Source: DATFVJ01 sp963851085 (GTDB taxonomy: Bacteria > Actinomycetota > Actinomycetes > Streptosporangiales > Streptosporangiaceae). From it: 64,000 nucleotides of DNA. The notes beneath the pieces are model-generated. The model did not search any database. It had not been told where the DNA came from and worked only from the letters and a program-made list of their open reading frames with translations. The first letter of the stretch is position 1; each line of letters starts with the position of its first letter. Location of the stretch: contig CAWKNX010000004.1 in the NCBI GenBank assembly GCA_963851085.1, forward strand, positions 1 through 64,000. The letters run 5' to 3'. Both the position numbers and the translations under genes were made by a program. This document shows positions 51,551-60,184 of this stretch, piece by piece.

Positions 51551-52159
51551 GTGACTGGACGCCGGTTTCATGTTTGGCACGGCGTGACCACCGGCGCCTC
51601 ACGTGGCGCAGCCGCGCTCTTCACCTGCGTGCTGTGTGCGCTGTGTGCCACAACCGCTGGCTGCGGCCTGATCGGCGGCACGAATACCGGCTCCTTCGAC
51701 GTGCCTCAGATCATTACGGTCACCAGCCTGGCGTTCCGCGACCAGGGCGAGATCCCAGCTCGCTTCACGTGCTTCGGCAAAGGTGTGAGCCCGCCCATTC
51801 ACTGGTCGGGCGTGCCGACAGGAACCAAGGCGCTCGCACTCGTCGTCGATGACTCCGATGCACCGGTTACGCCCTATATATACTGGCTTGTCTTTGACAT
51901 CAGCCCGCGAACGACGGAGCTGCAGGAGGCGTCTCTTCCGCCGAGCGCCCGCGAAGCGCAAGGTAGCGATGGCATAGCCCGGTACCATCCCCCGTGCCCG
52001 CGTTCGGGCAGCCACTCCTACCGTTTCACGCTCTACGCGATGAACGCGTACGTGCCGCTCCCAAACGGAACCACAGCGAAGGCCGCGTGGTCCGCGATCG
52101 CGGCACGTGCCGTGGCACGTGGCAGGATCACTGGAATTGTGATAAACAAACCTGGCTGA
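51551..52159 (+). CDS. Lipoprotein of the YbhB/YbcL (PEBP) family
   Basis: A 202-residue exported protein. The N-terminus has a hydrophobic signal (AALFTCVLCALCATTAGC) whose last Cys fits a lipobox, so the mature protein should be anchored to the membrane outside. The rest is a phosphatidylethanolamine-binding-like fold: EIPARFTCFGKGVSPPIHW, ALALVVDDSDAP and YHPPCPRSGSHSYRFTLYA. Ligand and role are unknown. I use the GTG at 51551; the frame is open for 18 more codons. It is divergent from the SARP gene. Confidence 0.82.
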   Translation: MTGRRFHVWHGVTTGASRGAAALFTCVLCALCATTAGCGLIGGTNTGSFDVPQIITVTSLAFRDQGEIPARFTCFGKGVSPPIHWSGVPTGTKALALVVDDSDAPVTPYIYWLVFDISPRTTELQEASLPPSAREAQGSDGIARYHPPCPRSGSHSYRFTLYAMNAYVPLPNGTTAKAAWSAIAARAVARGRITGIVINKPG

Positions 52160-52406
52160 CCGCGCCGCTTGGATGTCGGGCGACTAGGCTCGGCCAGGTA
52201 AACGCTCGGATACTCTACGTACGTTCTGGTTCGTAAAACTTCTCCAATCGTGTGACAGCGGTCATACAGGTCGGCCAGAATTGGTGTTCGGGCGAACAGC
52301 CTTGGAGGATCCGGGGCGCTAGCATTACGGGGGCAGGGCCTGCGTCGATGGCCACGTGTGCCTGGCTGGCGCCATATCCATGTGGCCATGCCAGTTTGGT
52401 GGTGCG

Positions 52407-54653
52407 ATGACGCTGTTCGTGGTATTCGGCCTCGTGGCCGTTGTGATCGGGGTTCTCGTTGCGGTGGCGCTCGGTATCCGCTCCATGCGGGCCCAGGAGC
52501 GTGCTGGAGATGACTGGGACTCCCCGGAAGCGGACAGCGAGTTTGGTCATCCCGATGACTTCGCCGAACCGGCGCGCCGCGGCGGCGTCCGCAGGCGTCA
52601 GGGAACCAGGCGTGCGTCCGGCCGTACCCAGCCCGATGACGTCGACGACTACGACGGGCGGCGCGTTTACCGCGGCCGCGGCAGCCGCGCGAGCAGGTCA
52701 GCTGATGACAATCCCGGTTACGGCACCGATCCTGGTTTCGGAGCGGATCCCGGTTCCAGTGACGGATACCAGCGTGGCGGCGGCCACGGCGCGCCAGCCG
52801 ACCGCGGTGCCGGGCACGCTTACGGCGATGGATACCAGCGCAGGCCGGTCACGGCGGGCGCGCCCAGCGGCGAATTCCCCGGCCAGGACCCCATGCTCGG
52901 TGCGGCGGCGAGCGCCGCGCGGGGCGCTCGCCGCGCGCAGGCGGCCGATGACACGGCAGACCCACCGCGTGTCAACGCGCAAGCTGGCAGGCGTCGCATA
53001 CAGCAGAAGGACCAGCCAAGAAAGCGTGCGAAGGGCCGCGTCGGGGACACCCCGGAGGGCTGGAAGGACACCAACTGGGACAGAGTCTCGGACGAGGACT
53101 ACTGGGCCGAGATGTCGGCTGACAAGCCGCTCGCATCGAGGACCGCTCAGTCCGCAGCCGACCTTTCTTCACCGGACCCTGAGCCGGTGAAGAAGAAGCG
53201 GGATGCGCGTACCGACCCCAACCTGACGCAGCCCGAGCCGCAGACCGCGACGATGGCCACGCCCGACTTCAGCGCCAGCCGACCGCCCAGCCAGGATCAG
53301 GCGGCCCGCGAGGTCCCCGCACTGCCGGTGCGGCGCTCGGGAAGTACGCCGGCCCATGGGTTCGCGGTCCCCGCCACGAGCAGGCCGGCCGCACATGCCG
53401 CGCCGGATTACACCGACCCCAATCTCGCCCTGCTCGCGAGCCTCGGTGAGCCTGCGGCCGAGGGGCGGCCCCAGCGACCCCCCGGTCGGAGAAGGGCGGA
53501 ACCACCCGCCACTCCACCCGGCGGATGGGCGGCGTCGGCCGGGCCTGGCCAGGGCGACTGGTCACAGCGCGGGCAGGAGTTCGTGGCCCGGCTTCCCGTG
53601 GAGTCCCCGGCTGGCTACCACTCCGCGCCGACTGCGGCGGCCGCGCTGCCCGCGACGTCCACGGCAACCGGGATCCATGGAAGCCCGTCCTATGGCGTGC
53701 AACAGCAGGCAGCCGGTTACGCCACAGAAACTCCCGGCTACGGCCTCCCGGCGAGTCCGGGCTACCCGGCGAGTCCGGGCTACCCGGCGGGGAACCCCTA
53801 CGACACCGGGCCCGCCGCGGTCGCCGGGCTTACCCCGTCTTCTTACGGCACCGGATACGGCACGGGACCGGACCAGAGCGCGGGCCAGTCTTACAGCGGC
53901 CCGCACACGGCCGACGCATATGGCGCCTCATCTGACACCGGGTCCTACCGCACGACTGACACCGGCTCGTACCGCTCGACCGACAGCGGATCGTATGGCA
54001 CGACCGACAGCGGGTCGCATGGCACGACCGACAGCGGGTCGTACGGCACGACCGACAGCGGATCGTACGGCACGACCGGCACAGTGTCCTACGATACAGG
54101 CTCGTACCCGAACTCCTACGGCGCCACTGCGGGTGGCCCGGCCGCCCGCGACGCTGGCTGGGGACCACCGGACGCTTCCCTCGGCCGCGCGGCCGAGGGA
54201 AGCTGGCAACAAAGCGGGCAGGCTGGCATCGGCGGACCAGCCAGCTCCACGCCGCTGAGCGGTTACCCCACACCTATCCCTAACGGCTACCCGGGAGCGA
54301 TTCCCGCCAGTCCGCCCGGCACCCCGGCGGGCGGTATCCCGCGCGTCCAGAGCGGCAACAGCACGAATGGTTACGCCAGCCCGCCAGCAGCGGGCGGCTT
54401 CGCCAGTGGTTACCTGTCGAGTTCGGCCCTTTCCGCACGGCATGGACGGTCCGAGCCTGAACCACTCACCAGCCCAAGCTCCGCCAACCCGTATGGCAGC
54501 TACGTCTCAGATCCGCCCGCGGCGGCCGACGAGGGTGCGAACAGCACGAGCCCTCGACGGCAGGCGCGGCACAGGAGCGCGAACGGGTACGACGATCAGC
54601 GTTCCTACGGATACGGTGACTACGGCAGCGGGTCACGTCACCGGGGAGCATAG
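52407..54653 (+). CDS. Long low-complexity single-pass membrane protein
   Basis: A 748-residue protein: one N-terminal helix (LFVVFGLVAVVIGVLVAVAL), a charged region, a short conserved-looking core TPEGWKDTNWDRVSDEDYW with AEMSADKPLASR, then a long Pro/Gly/Tyr/Ser-rich tail with repeats such as SYGTTDSG and ASPGYP. The WDxxSDEDYWxExxADKPL core occurs, to my recollection, in other actinobacterial proteins of unknown function. It is anchored at the membrane with a large disordered cytoplasmic part. It lies upstream of the secretion locus but on the opposite strand to most of it. The frame is intact. Confidence 0.68.
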   Translation: MTLFVVFGLVAVVIGVLVAVALGIRSMRAQERAGDDWDSPEADSEFGHPDDFAEPARRGGVRRRQGTRRASGRTQPDDVDDYDGRRVYRGRGSRASRSADDNPGYGTDPGFGADPGSSDGYQRGGGHGAPADRGAGHAYGDGYQRRPVTAGAPSGEFPGQDPMLGAAASAARGARRAQAADDTADPPRVNAQAGRRRIQQKDQPRKRAKGRVGDTPEGWKDTNWDRVSDEDYWAEMSADKPLASRTAQSAADLSSPDPEPVKKKRDARTDPNLTQPEPQTATMATPDFSASRPPSQDQAAREVPALPVRRSGSTPAHGFAVPATSRPAAHAAPDYTDPNLALLASLGEPAAEGRPQRPPGRRRAEPPATPPGGWAASAGPGQGDWSQRGQEFVARLPVESPAGYHSAPTAAAALPATSTATGIHGSPSYGVQQQAAGYATETPGYGLPASPGYPASPGYPAGNPYDTGPAAVAGLTPSSYGTGYGTGPDQSAGQSYSGPHTADAYGASSDTGSYRTTDTGSYRSTDSGSYGTTDSGSHGTTDSGSYGTTDSGSYGTTGTVSYDTGSYPNSYGATAGGPAARDAGWGPPDASLGRAAEGSWQQSGQAGIGGPASSTPLSGYPTPIPNGYPGAIPASPPGTPAGGIPRVQSGNSTNGYASPPAAGGFASGYLSSSALSARHGRSEPEPLTSPSSANPYGSYVSDPPAAADEGANSTSPRRQARHRSANGYDDQRSYGYGDYGSGSRHRGA
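53937..54084. repeat. 24-bp tandem repeat, in-frame
   Basis: About six units of ACCGACAGCGGATCGTACGG plus CACG code for the octapeptide TDSGSYGT. The unit is a multiple of three and keeps the frame. Confidence 0.8.
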
Positions 54654-54711
54654 CCCGCAGGACACGACAGCCGACCCAGGGCTTGACAGACAGGTAGTGA
54701 TCGCGCCGAGA

Positions 54712-55029
54712 ATGTGGCGACTGGACAAGGTGGAGGCGATGCAGGCAGCCGCTCGCGATCACGCACGCACGTATCACCTGCACAAGCTGGCGACAGCACT
54801 GGACGGCCACGGCTTCCATGCTGCGGTGAAGACAACGTACCCGCCCGCGTTGCACATCTTCATCCCTGGTGCCGCCATGCTCGCGGAGACCATCGACTGC
54901 ATTCCGACGGCCGGCGACGACGGACGCCTCCGGTGGTTTTATCGCTGGTCTTGGGGTGATCTGCTGCACAACACCGACGAACCGGACGCGGCTGCGGCGA
55001 AGATCGCCGACGTGCTAGCCGCCCGCTGA
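54712..55029 (+). CDS. Small conserved-looking cytoplasmic protein, 105 residues
   Basis: I do not recognise the family. The chosen start is MWRLDKVEAMQAAARDHA. The protein has an N-terminal helix, a mixed α/β middle (YPPALHIFIPGAAMLAETI) and an aromatic patch (LRWFYRWSWGDLLHN), then a final helix DAAAAKIADVLAAR. There is no signal or membrane segment. It is convergent with mycP, 39 bases away. The fold plan resembles small immunity- or chaperone-like proteins, but I cannot assign one. Confidence 0.6.
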   Translation: MWRLDKVEAMQAAARDHARTYHLHKLATALDGHGFHAAVKTTYPPALHIFIPGAAMLAETIDCIPTAGDDGRLRWFYRWSWGDLLHNTDEPDAAAAKIADVLAAR

Positions 55030-55046
55030 CGCGCGACCGCGACGGC

Positions 55047-55083
55047 GGGTGCGACTGCAGTCAGCCATTTAACGGTCGCACCC
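55047..55083. terminator. Hairpin between convergent genes
   Basis: Arms GGGTGCGAC and GTCGCACCC pair perfectly across a 19-base loop, spanning the last codons of mycP and the gap to the small plus-strand gene. It is a possible terminator for the latter. Confidence 0.35.
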
Positions 55084-56640
55084 CGTGGTGGTGTCGGGCG
55101 GGGGTTCTCCGGGGACCCGCCCGGGCGTGCCGTATCCCGGATTCCCTGGCGGGGGTCCCGTCCGTGGCGGGGGCCCGGTGGGGCGGTGCCCTGGTGGGCC
55201 GTAGCCAGGGTTCGGCTGCTGGGGCCCCGGTGGGACATGCCCCGGATAGGCACCATAGCCGGGCGGCCGCGATGGCGGCTGCGCGGGAAAGTAACCAGGT
55301 GGTGGGCCGTGGCCGGACTGGCCCGTCGGCCCGGCTCCGGCAGCCGGCCCGCCACCCGGGTATGGCGGCTGCGGGCCGGGATACTGCTGCCGCCTGTAGC
55401 GCGCGCCGGAATAGGGCACGCCATGTCCCCGCCTGCCGCGCCGTGCGACATAGACCACCAACGCCACGACAGCCGCCACGAGGAGCAGAGCCACAATCGC
55501 AACAATGATCGCGACTGGCGCGATGCCACCGCCTGACGCACCAGCCGGCCCGGCCACCGGTGATGCGGGAGGCAACGAAGGAGGGCCGGTGGCCGCACCT
55601 GCCTGCCGGCCTGCCGGTGATGCCAGCCATTGGTCCAGCGCGGCGAAGGGCGGGTTCGGAGCGCTCGCCGCGACCGGGTAGGCGTGCACGTCCAGCGCGC
55701 GGAAGATGTCGATGAGCCCGTAGCCGGTCGAGTCGTTGGGCACCGGGTGCCCGAGCGGGACCGTTGTGTTGATGAGCCGCTGCACTACCGTGCGCGCCGG
55801 CATCGACGGGTACCTCGACCGAATGAGCGCCGCGGCGCCGGACACGAGCGCGGCCGCGCCGCTGGTCCCATAAGAGTCAGGAATGTATTTGCCATCCTTG
55901 CCCGACCAGCCGACGTGATCACCCGGGCCGGTTACGTCAACATAGGACTCCCGCTGCGATCCTGGCCACAAAGAGCCGTCCGGCTCCACCCCGCCCACCG
56001 CGAGCACCCCCGCGCACGACGCGGGCCACTGCGGATAATTGTCGGTGTTCCCGCTGTCTCCTGCTGACGCCACGACCACGACGTCATGTTCAGCCGCGTA
56101 CGCGACGGCCTGTTGTACGCCGCTATCGCACGCGGGCGGCGGCACACCAGGTGCGCCTTGCGAGATGTTGATGACCTTGGCCCCGTGGTCGACTGCGAAC
56201 CTGATCGCGGCCGACATGGTCGGGCCTGAACTGCCAGCGCGATTCACCACGACCGGGAGGATCCTCGCGCCCGGCGCGATTCCTGCCATGCCGGTGCCGC
56301 CGCCCTGGCCAGCTATTAATACCGACATCGCGGTTCCGTGACCGTCCGTCTGCGTGTCGGCATCGCTGCGGCCGTCGTCCCCTCCGCCCGCCGTGTCACC
56401 TCCGGGCAGCACCACCCCGGCCAGGTCAGCCACGTTCGCCTGGACGCCGGTGTCAAGCACCGCCACGACGACCCCGTTGCCCTCCGACAGGGGCCACACC
56501 TTCTGCTGGATGTTCCAGGTCGCGAACCACCACTCATCCGGCCGCGGCCGCGGATCGGGAGCAGCGGCGGCCGTACCCGCCGAGAGCACAACAACGCGCG
56601 CCGGCCGACAGGGCCGCAGCCGACAGGGCCGCAGCCGCAC
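55069..56640 (-). CDS. mycP: Type VII secretion-associated serine protease, mycosin
   Basis: A subtilisin-type protease anchored outside the membrane. The triad is clear: Asp in VVVAVLDTGV, His in DGHGTAMSV, Ser in YGTSGAAALVSG. A helix (IAPVAIIVAIVALLLVAAVVA minus one residue) and a Pro/Gly-rich cytoplasmic tail follow. The protease body is intact. The signal peptide is not in frame: around 56600-56700 another frame reads ALLRRAAAALSAAAL SAGA, then joins VVVLSAGTAAAAPD, so a frame break near 56600 is likely and the true start lies upstream. Mycosins stabilise the ESX complex and process its substrates. Confidence 0.88.
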   Translation of the reverse strand: MRLRPCRLRPCRPARVVVLSAGTAAAAPDPRPRPDEWWFATWNIQQKVWPLSEGNGVVVAVLDTGVQANVADLAGVVLPGGDTAGGGDDGRSDADTQTDGHGTAMSVLIAGQGGGTGMAGIAPGARILPVVVNRAGSSGPTMSAAIRFAVDHGAKVINISQGAPGVPPPACDSGVQQAVAYAAEHDVVVVASAGDSGNTDNYPQWPASCAGVLAVGGVEPDGSLWPGSQRESYVDVTGPGDHVGWSGKDGKYIPDSYGTSGAAALVSGAAALIRSRYPSMPARTVVQRLINTTVPLGHPVPNDSTGYGLIDIFRALDVHAYPVAASAPNPPFAALDQWLASPAGRQAGAATGPPSLPPASPVAGPAGASGGGIAPVAIIVAIVALLLVAAVVALVVYVARRGRRGHGVPYSGARYRRQQYPGPQPPYPGGGPAAGAGPTGQSGHGPPPGYFPAQPPSRPPGYGAYPGHVPPGPQQPNPGYGPPGHRPTGPPPRTGPPPGNPGYGTPGRVPGEPPPDTTTGCDR

Positions 56641-56763
56641 GTCTTAGCAAAGCCGCTCCGGCCACTGCAGCCTCAATCCCCGCCGGGGCAGCCGGTACCG
56701 CACGGACTGCCCGTTATGACGCGTATCACGGCAACCATGACGTGGCCCGGCATGCGGCGGAAG

Positions 56764-58011
56764 TCAGCCGATCACCGGCGGCGCCAGGTCGCCCTCGTTG
56801 GCACCCCAGAAGTCCTCGTCCTCGGTCAGCCAGGTCTGGCGCTCCCGCTCCTTGCCGCCCTGGCCGCCACCGGCGCCGCCCATCATCGGCATGCCGGTCA
56901 TGCCGCGGCCAGCCATGCCCTCGGCCGCCGCGGCGTCTCGTGCCGCCGCTTCCTCCGCGGCGAGGCCGCCGGCGCCGCCGGAAAGACCGGCGTCCCCGGC
57001 GCCGTCAAGACCGCCGCCGAGGACTCCACCGCCAGGAATCGGCAGGCCGCCAAGGCCACCCCCGCCCAGGCCGCCCGCACCGGGACCGCCGCCGGCCAGG
57101 CCGCCGCCTGGGATGCCGCCACCCGCGATTCCGCCACCCGGGATTCCGCCAGGGCCACCTGGTAGCCCACCGCCGGGGACGCCTGGAGGGTTGTAGCCGG
57201 CCAGGGAGCCGTGCCCTCCGCCAGGTACCCCGCCGCCGGGTATCCCGCCGCCCGGTATCCCACCGCCGGGGCCCCCGCCGCCAGGCATGCCGCCGCCGGG
57301 ACCGCCAGGGATGCCGCCACCCGGGCCGCCAGGGATGCCGCCACCCGGTATGCCGCCGCCCGGGCCGCCGGGGATTCCCCCGCCCCGAACTCCCCCACCG
57401 GCTCCGCCGCCGCCTGAACCCCCGCCGCCGTAGCCCTGATTGTCAGTGCCTGGAGGAGGCAGCTTCATCTGAACGGCCGCCGGATAGGCGTTCGACGCCT
57501 GGACGATCCGGTCGTTCAGGCGGGCCAGGTGCTGTTGCGCCGCGCCGTCGGCGTTCGTGTCGTCACCGCCGACGTCCTCGTACCAGCCGCCGAGCGTGCC
57601 CGGGTGGGGGGCGTTCTGCACGTACCACGGCAAGATCTCGTTGCCGTACCAGCTGAGCACGTTGCCGACCTGCCAGTTGGCGTTCGCCGCATTGGCGGCC
57701 GCGTCATGGAGGTCCTTGAACTGGCCGATCGCCTGCGACGCGCTCTGGCCACCCCAGTTCTCTGAGAGCAGTTGCGCATGCGTGACCAGCCGGCCCGCCA
57801 GGTTCGCGAGCGAGGCGCTGGCCTGGTCGTACGCGTTGCCCGCGTTCGCCACCTGGCTCGCGTTCGTGCCGTCGAGGTAGTCCTTGACCTGCCTCCACTT
57901 GAGACCGCTGGTCTCCGACGGGTCGGCGCTTACGCGCCACGTGGCGACCGGGTAACTGTTCGGGTCCGGGGGGGTACCTGAACCACCGCCACCGCCGGGA
58001 ATCTGAGCCAT
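56764..58011 (-). CDS. Gly-rich WXG-type secretion substrate (PPE-like)
   Basis: A 415-residue protein. The first ~210 residues are helical with a WXG turn (LLSENWGGQSASQAIGQF) and an aromatic segment (VGNVLSWYGNEILPWYVQNA). A ~150-residue collagen-like linker of GGGIPGG repeats follows, then an Ala-rich helix and the acidic C-terminus WLTEDEDFWGANEGDLAPP. No Sec signal is visible. The set-up is that of actinobacterial type VII substrates that dimerise with a WXG100 partner, here encoded just upstream 14 bases away. The start MAQIPGG was chosen because the longer frame lacks family sequence. Confidence 0.75.
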   Translation of the reverse strand: MAQIPGGGGGSGTPPDPNSYPVATWRVSADPSETSGLKWRQVKDYLDGTNASQVANAGNAYDQASASLANLAGRLVTHAQLLSENWGGQSASQAIGQFKDLHDAAANAANANWQVGNVLSWYGNEILPWYVQNAPHPGTLGGWYEDVGGDDTNADGAAQQHLARLNDRIVQASNAYPAAVQMKLPPPGTDNQGYGGGGSGGGGAGGGVRGGGIPGGPGGGIPGGGIPGGPGGGIPGGPGGGMPGGGGPGGGIPGGGIPGGGVPGGGHGSLAGYNPPGVPGGGLPGGPGGIPGGGIAGGGIPGGGLAGGGPGAGGLGGGGLGGLPIPGGGVLGGGLDGAGDAGLSGGAGGLAAEEAAARDAAAAEGMAGRGMTGMPMMGGAGGGQGGKERERQTWLTEDEDFWGANEGDLAPPVIG

Positions 58012-58025
58012 GTCCGCGTCCTCCG

Positions 58026-58505
58026 CTACGACGCGTGAATCGGGCTGTACGTCGGCACCTGCTGGCCGACCGTATTGACGGACGACTGGTTGCTGGTCTC
58101 CGCATCCCCGTACTGTGCGGCCGTCGCGTGCAGCCGCTCCACCAGCGCCGAGTGCGCCTGGATCAGCTGCCGATGGATCTGGGTGACCTGGGTGAGCGCG
58201 TCCTGCACCATGTATCCGAAGGTCTGGCCGGTGGGCCACTGCCCCATGGCGGGCTGCAGCTGTGCCCCGATCCCGTGCAGATTCTGCAGGATGGTCTGCG
58301 TGTTGCTGATGTCTTCAGCCAGCGCGTCCGCCACCTGATTCAGCACCACAGCCTTGACATACAGGGCCTTGCCCGGGTCCTGGACCGACCATGACGAGAC
58401 AGCAGGGGGCGACTTCGCGGCGCCACCGCCCGCGTCGTAGCCCTTACCTGGGCTGTAATCGTTGCCCTTGCCCGAGCCGTCGCTGTTGTAGCCGCTACCC
58501 GCCAC
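58026..58505 (-). CDS. WXG100-like helical protein of the type VII locus
   Basis: A 159-residue protein with a Gly/Ser/Lys-rich N-terminal tail, then two long helices: KALYVKAVVLNQVADALAED and VTQIHRQLIQAHSALVERLH around a turn at MGQWPTGQTFG. This is the helix-turn-helix form of ESAT-6/CFP-10-type proteins, although the turn is W-P-T-G in place of W-x-G. The start is a GTG after GGGAGACCACC. A promoter-like pair lies about 85 bases upstream. It is followed by the Gly-rich substrate and mycP. Confidence 0.65.
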   Translation of the reverse strand: MAGSGYNSDGSGKGNDYSPGKGYDAGGGAAKSPPAVSSWSVQDPGKALYVKAVVLNQVADALAEDISNTQTILQNLHGIGAQLQPAMGQWPTGQTFGYMVQDALTQVTQIHRQLIQAHSALVERLHATAAQYGDAETSNQSSVNTVGQQVPTYSPIHAS

Positions 58506-58589
58506 AGGTGGTCTCCCGTTCTTGCCGCGAGTCCGCTTCCCCGGCCGCGGCGCAACACGCCGCGACGTGCCGTACCAAAGCCAATCCAA

Positions 58590-58618
58590 ATACTAGGGAC
58601 AACCGGCACAGCCGTCAG
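58590..58618 (-). promoter_or_regulatory. Predicted sigma-70-type promoter for the WXG/mycP genes
   Basis: On the minus strand CTGACG (58618-58613) and TAGTAT (58595-58590) are separated by 17 bases, giving a transcript start about 78 bases before the WXG100-like gene. It splits substrates and mycosin from eccB-eccD transcriptionally. Confidence 0.45.
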
Positions 58619-58730
58619 GCTCAGGCACATTCCGTACAGCTTCGTGACCCTTCAGAAATGTCACACTGGGAAAGCTGCCCACGAAAGGACCCAGGCGCGC
58701 CGCGCGCGTTTCATCGGCAAACCCAGCTTG

Positions 58731-60164
58731 CTAACCGCCGGTGACCTGCTGGGTTGCCTTGTTCGGATCGAGTGCGGGCCCTGCGGGGATGAGGCCGACG
58801 ATATTCGCTGGCACCGGCGTGCACTGACCGGTGCACGGGGTGCCCATCGCATAGCCGAGCACGCCCGCGACGGCCGGCGATGCGAGTGCGTACTTTCTTG
58901 CTCCCGTGACCAGCACATATGCCGTCGGCCGACCAGGTCCTTGGATGACGCTGACCAGCGCACCCGCGCCCGGCGGCAGCCACACCTGATCGACCGGCGG
59001 GTTCGCCTGCGCTGCCGCGGAATTGGCGCCGGTAACGGGCTGGGCGCCGGACGGAATGACGCCGCCCACAGTGACCTCACCGCCTCGCGGAACCTGCGCG
59101 GCCACGCTGTACACCGCGCAGAGCGGTGTGGCGGGATCGTAGGAGACAACCCTCGGCAGCGTCGCCGGAAGGCCCTGGGGCGAGAATCGCCCGGTCTGCA
59201 ATAGATGGCTGACCACATTCGACAGGCTCAGGGGTGACTGCTGTGCCTGCAGGTCCGTCTGGAGCAGCTCGAACTCGGTCTGGGTGATCTGCGCCAGGCC
59301 GTCACGCAGCTGCACGTACCACAGCGTGCCACTGGCACTTGCCACCGAGTACACATGCCCGATGGTCTCGGTGCCGTCCGGGCTGTTCGCCGCCGGGCCG
59401 CCGAAACCCGCGGGTACCAGCGGCGTGAAATCCGGTCCCCGGGCCAGCGCGTTCACCCACTGGAACGGCACCTGCACAGGTCCCTGGGCGCCTCCGGGCA
59501 GCAACGCCGCCACCGTACCCGTGACGGCAAGCGCTGGTCGTTCCAGACGAGCCACTCCTGGTTCTGCGCCTGGACGAGGATCGCACCGCCGGGGCCGACT
59601 GTCTGCCCGCCTACCGAGCGGCCCGCGACGAGCGTGGAAATCTGCTGCTGGCCGGTGGACTGCGTGGAGGGATTGCTGACGGTCCGCACGCATACCGACC
59701 ACGGACCGTGCACAAGCGCGGTGGGGGCAGGCAGCGGCGGCAGCCCCGCGATCCCGATCATCGGCCCGCGCGGGAAACCGCCCAGCGACGCCAGCGACAT
59801 CTTTGCGGACCGCCACGGTGCCCGATCCCGCGGCGGCACCCGCGGCCAGACGCGCCGAGGCATTGTTGACAGCCGGGCAAAGCAGCGTGGCGCCGCCTTG
59901 ATTGCAGCGGACATAAGAGTTGCCGTTCTCGTCGACGGCGACGCTGCCCGCGCCCGGCAGCCCATGCGCTCCGGTGTGGGTGAGGATACCGAGGATCCAG
60001 AAGATGGCCACGACGAGCACCGCGATCATCACGCCAGCGAACGTCGCTATGTTCATCCGGCGCAGTGGCTGCTCGGCCGTGTCCGGCTCGCCCTGGAGGA
60101 GTGCGAGCCCGGCGCGCTGCGTCATGAGCCTGTGCGCCTGGAGGAGATCCTTACGGTTTTGCAT
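58731..60164 (-). CDS. eccB: Type VII secretion protein EccB, internal frame slip
   Basis: The core membrane component. It starts MQNRKDLLQAHRLMTQR with the conserved cytoplasmic helix (QPLRRM), one membrane helix (TFAGVMIAVLVVAIFWILG) and a periplasmic domain of R1-type repeats (GGEVTVGGVIPSGAQPV, then PTAYVLVTGARKYALAS). Between about 59530 and 59800 the frame is shifted and then restored. The correct frame there reads LGGFPRGPMIGIAGLPPLP and GGAILVQAQNQEWLVWNDQR. About 477 residues, usual for EccB. It lies 20 bases downstream of eccD. Confidence 0.88.
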   Translation of the reverse strand: MQNRKDLLQAHRLMTQRAGLALLQGEPDTAEQPLRRMNIATFAGVMIAVLVVAIFWILGILTHTGAHGLPGAGSVAVDENGNSYVRCNQGGATLLCPAVNNASARLAAGAAAGSGTVAVRKDVAGVAGRFPARADDRDRGAAAAACPHRACARSVVGMRADRQQSLHAVHRPAADFHARRGPLGRRADSRPRRCDPRPGAEPGVARLERPALAVTGTVAALLPGGAQGPVQVPFQWVNALARGPDFTPLVPAGFGGPAANSPDGTETIGHVYSVASASGTLWYVQLRDGLAQITQTEFELLQTDLQAQQSPLSLSNVVSHLLQTGRFSPQGLPATLPRVVSYDPATPLCAVYSVAAQVPRGGEVTVGGVIPSGAQPVTGANSAAAQANPPVDQVWLPPGAGALVSVIQGPGRPTAYVLVTGARKYALASPAVAGVLGYAMGTPCTGQCTPVPANIVGLIPAGPALDPNKATQQVTGG

Positions 60165-60184
60165 CGCCGCTCGTCCCCCGGTGC

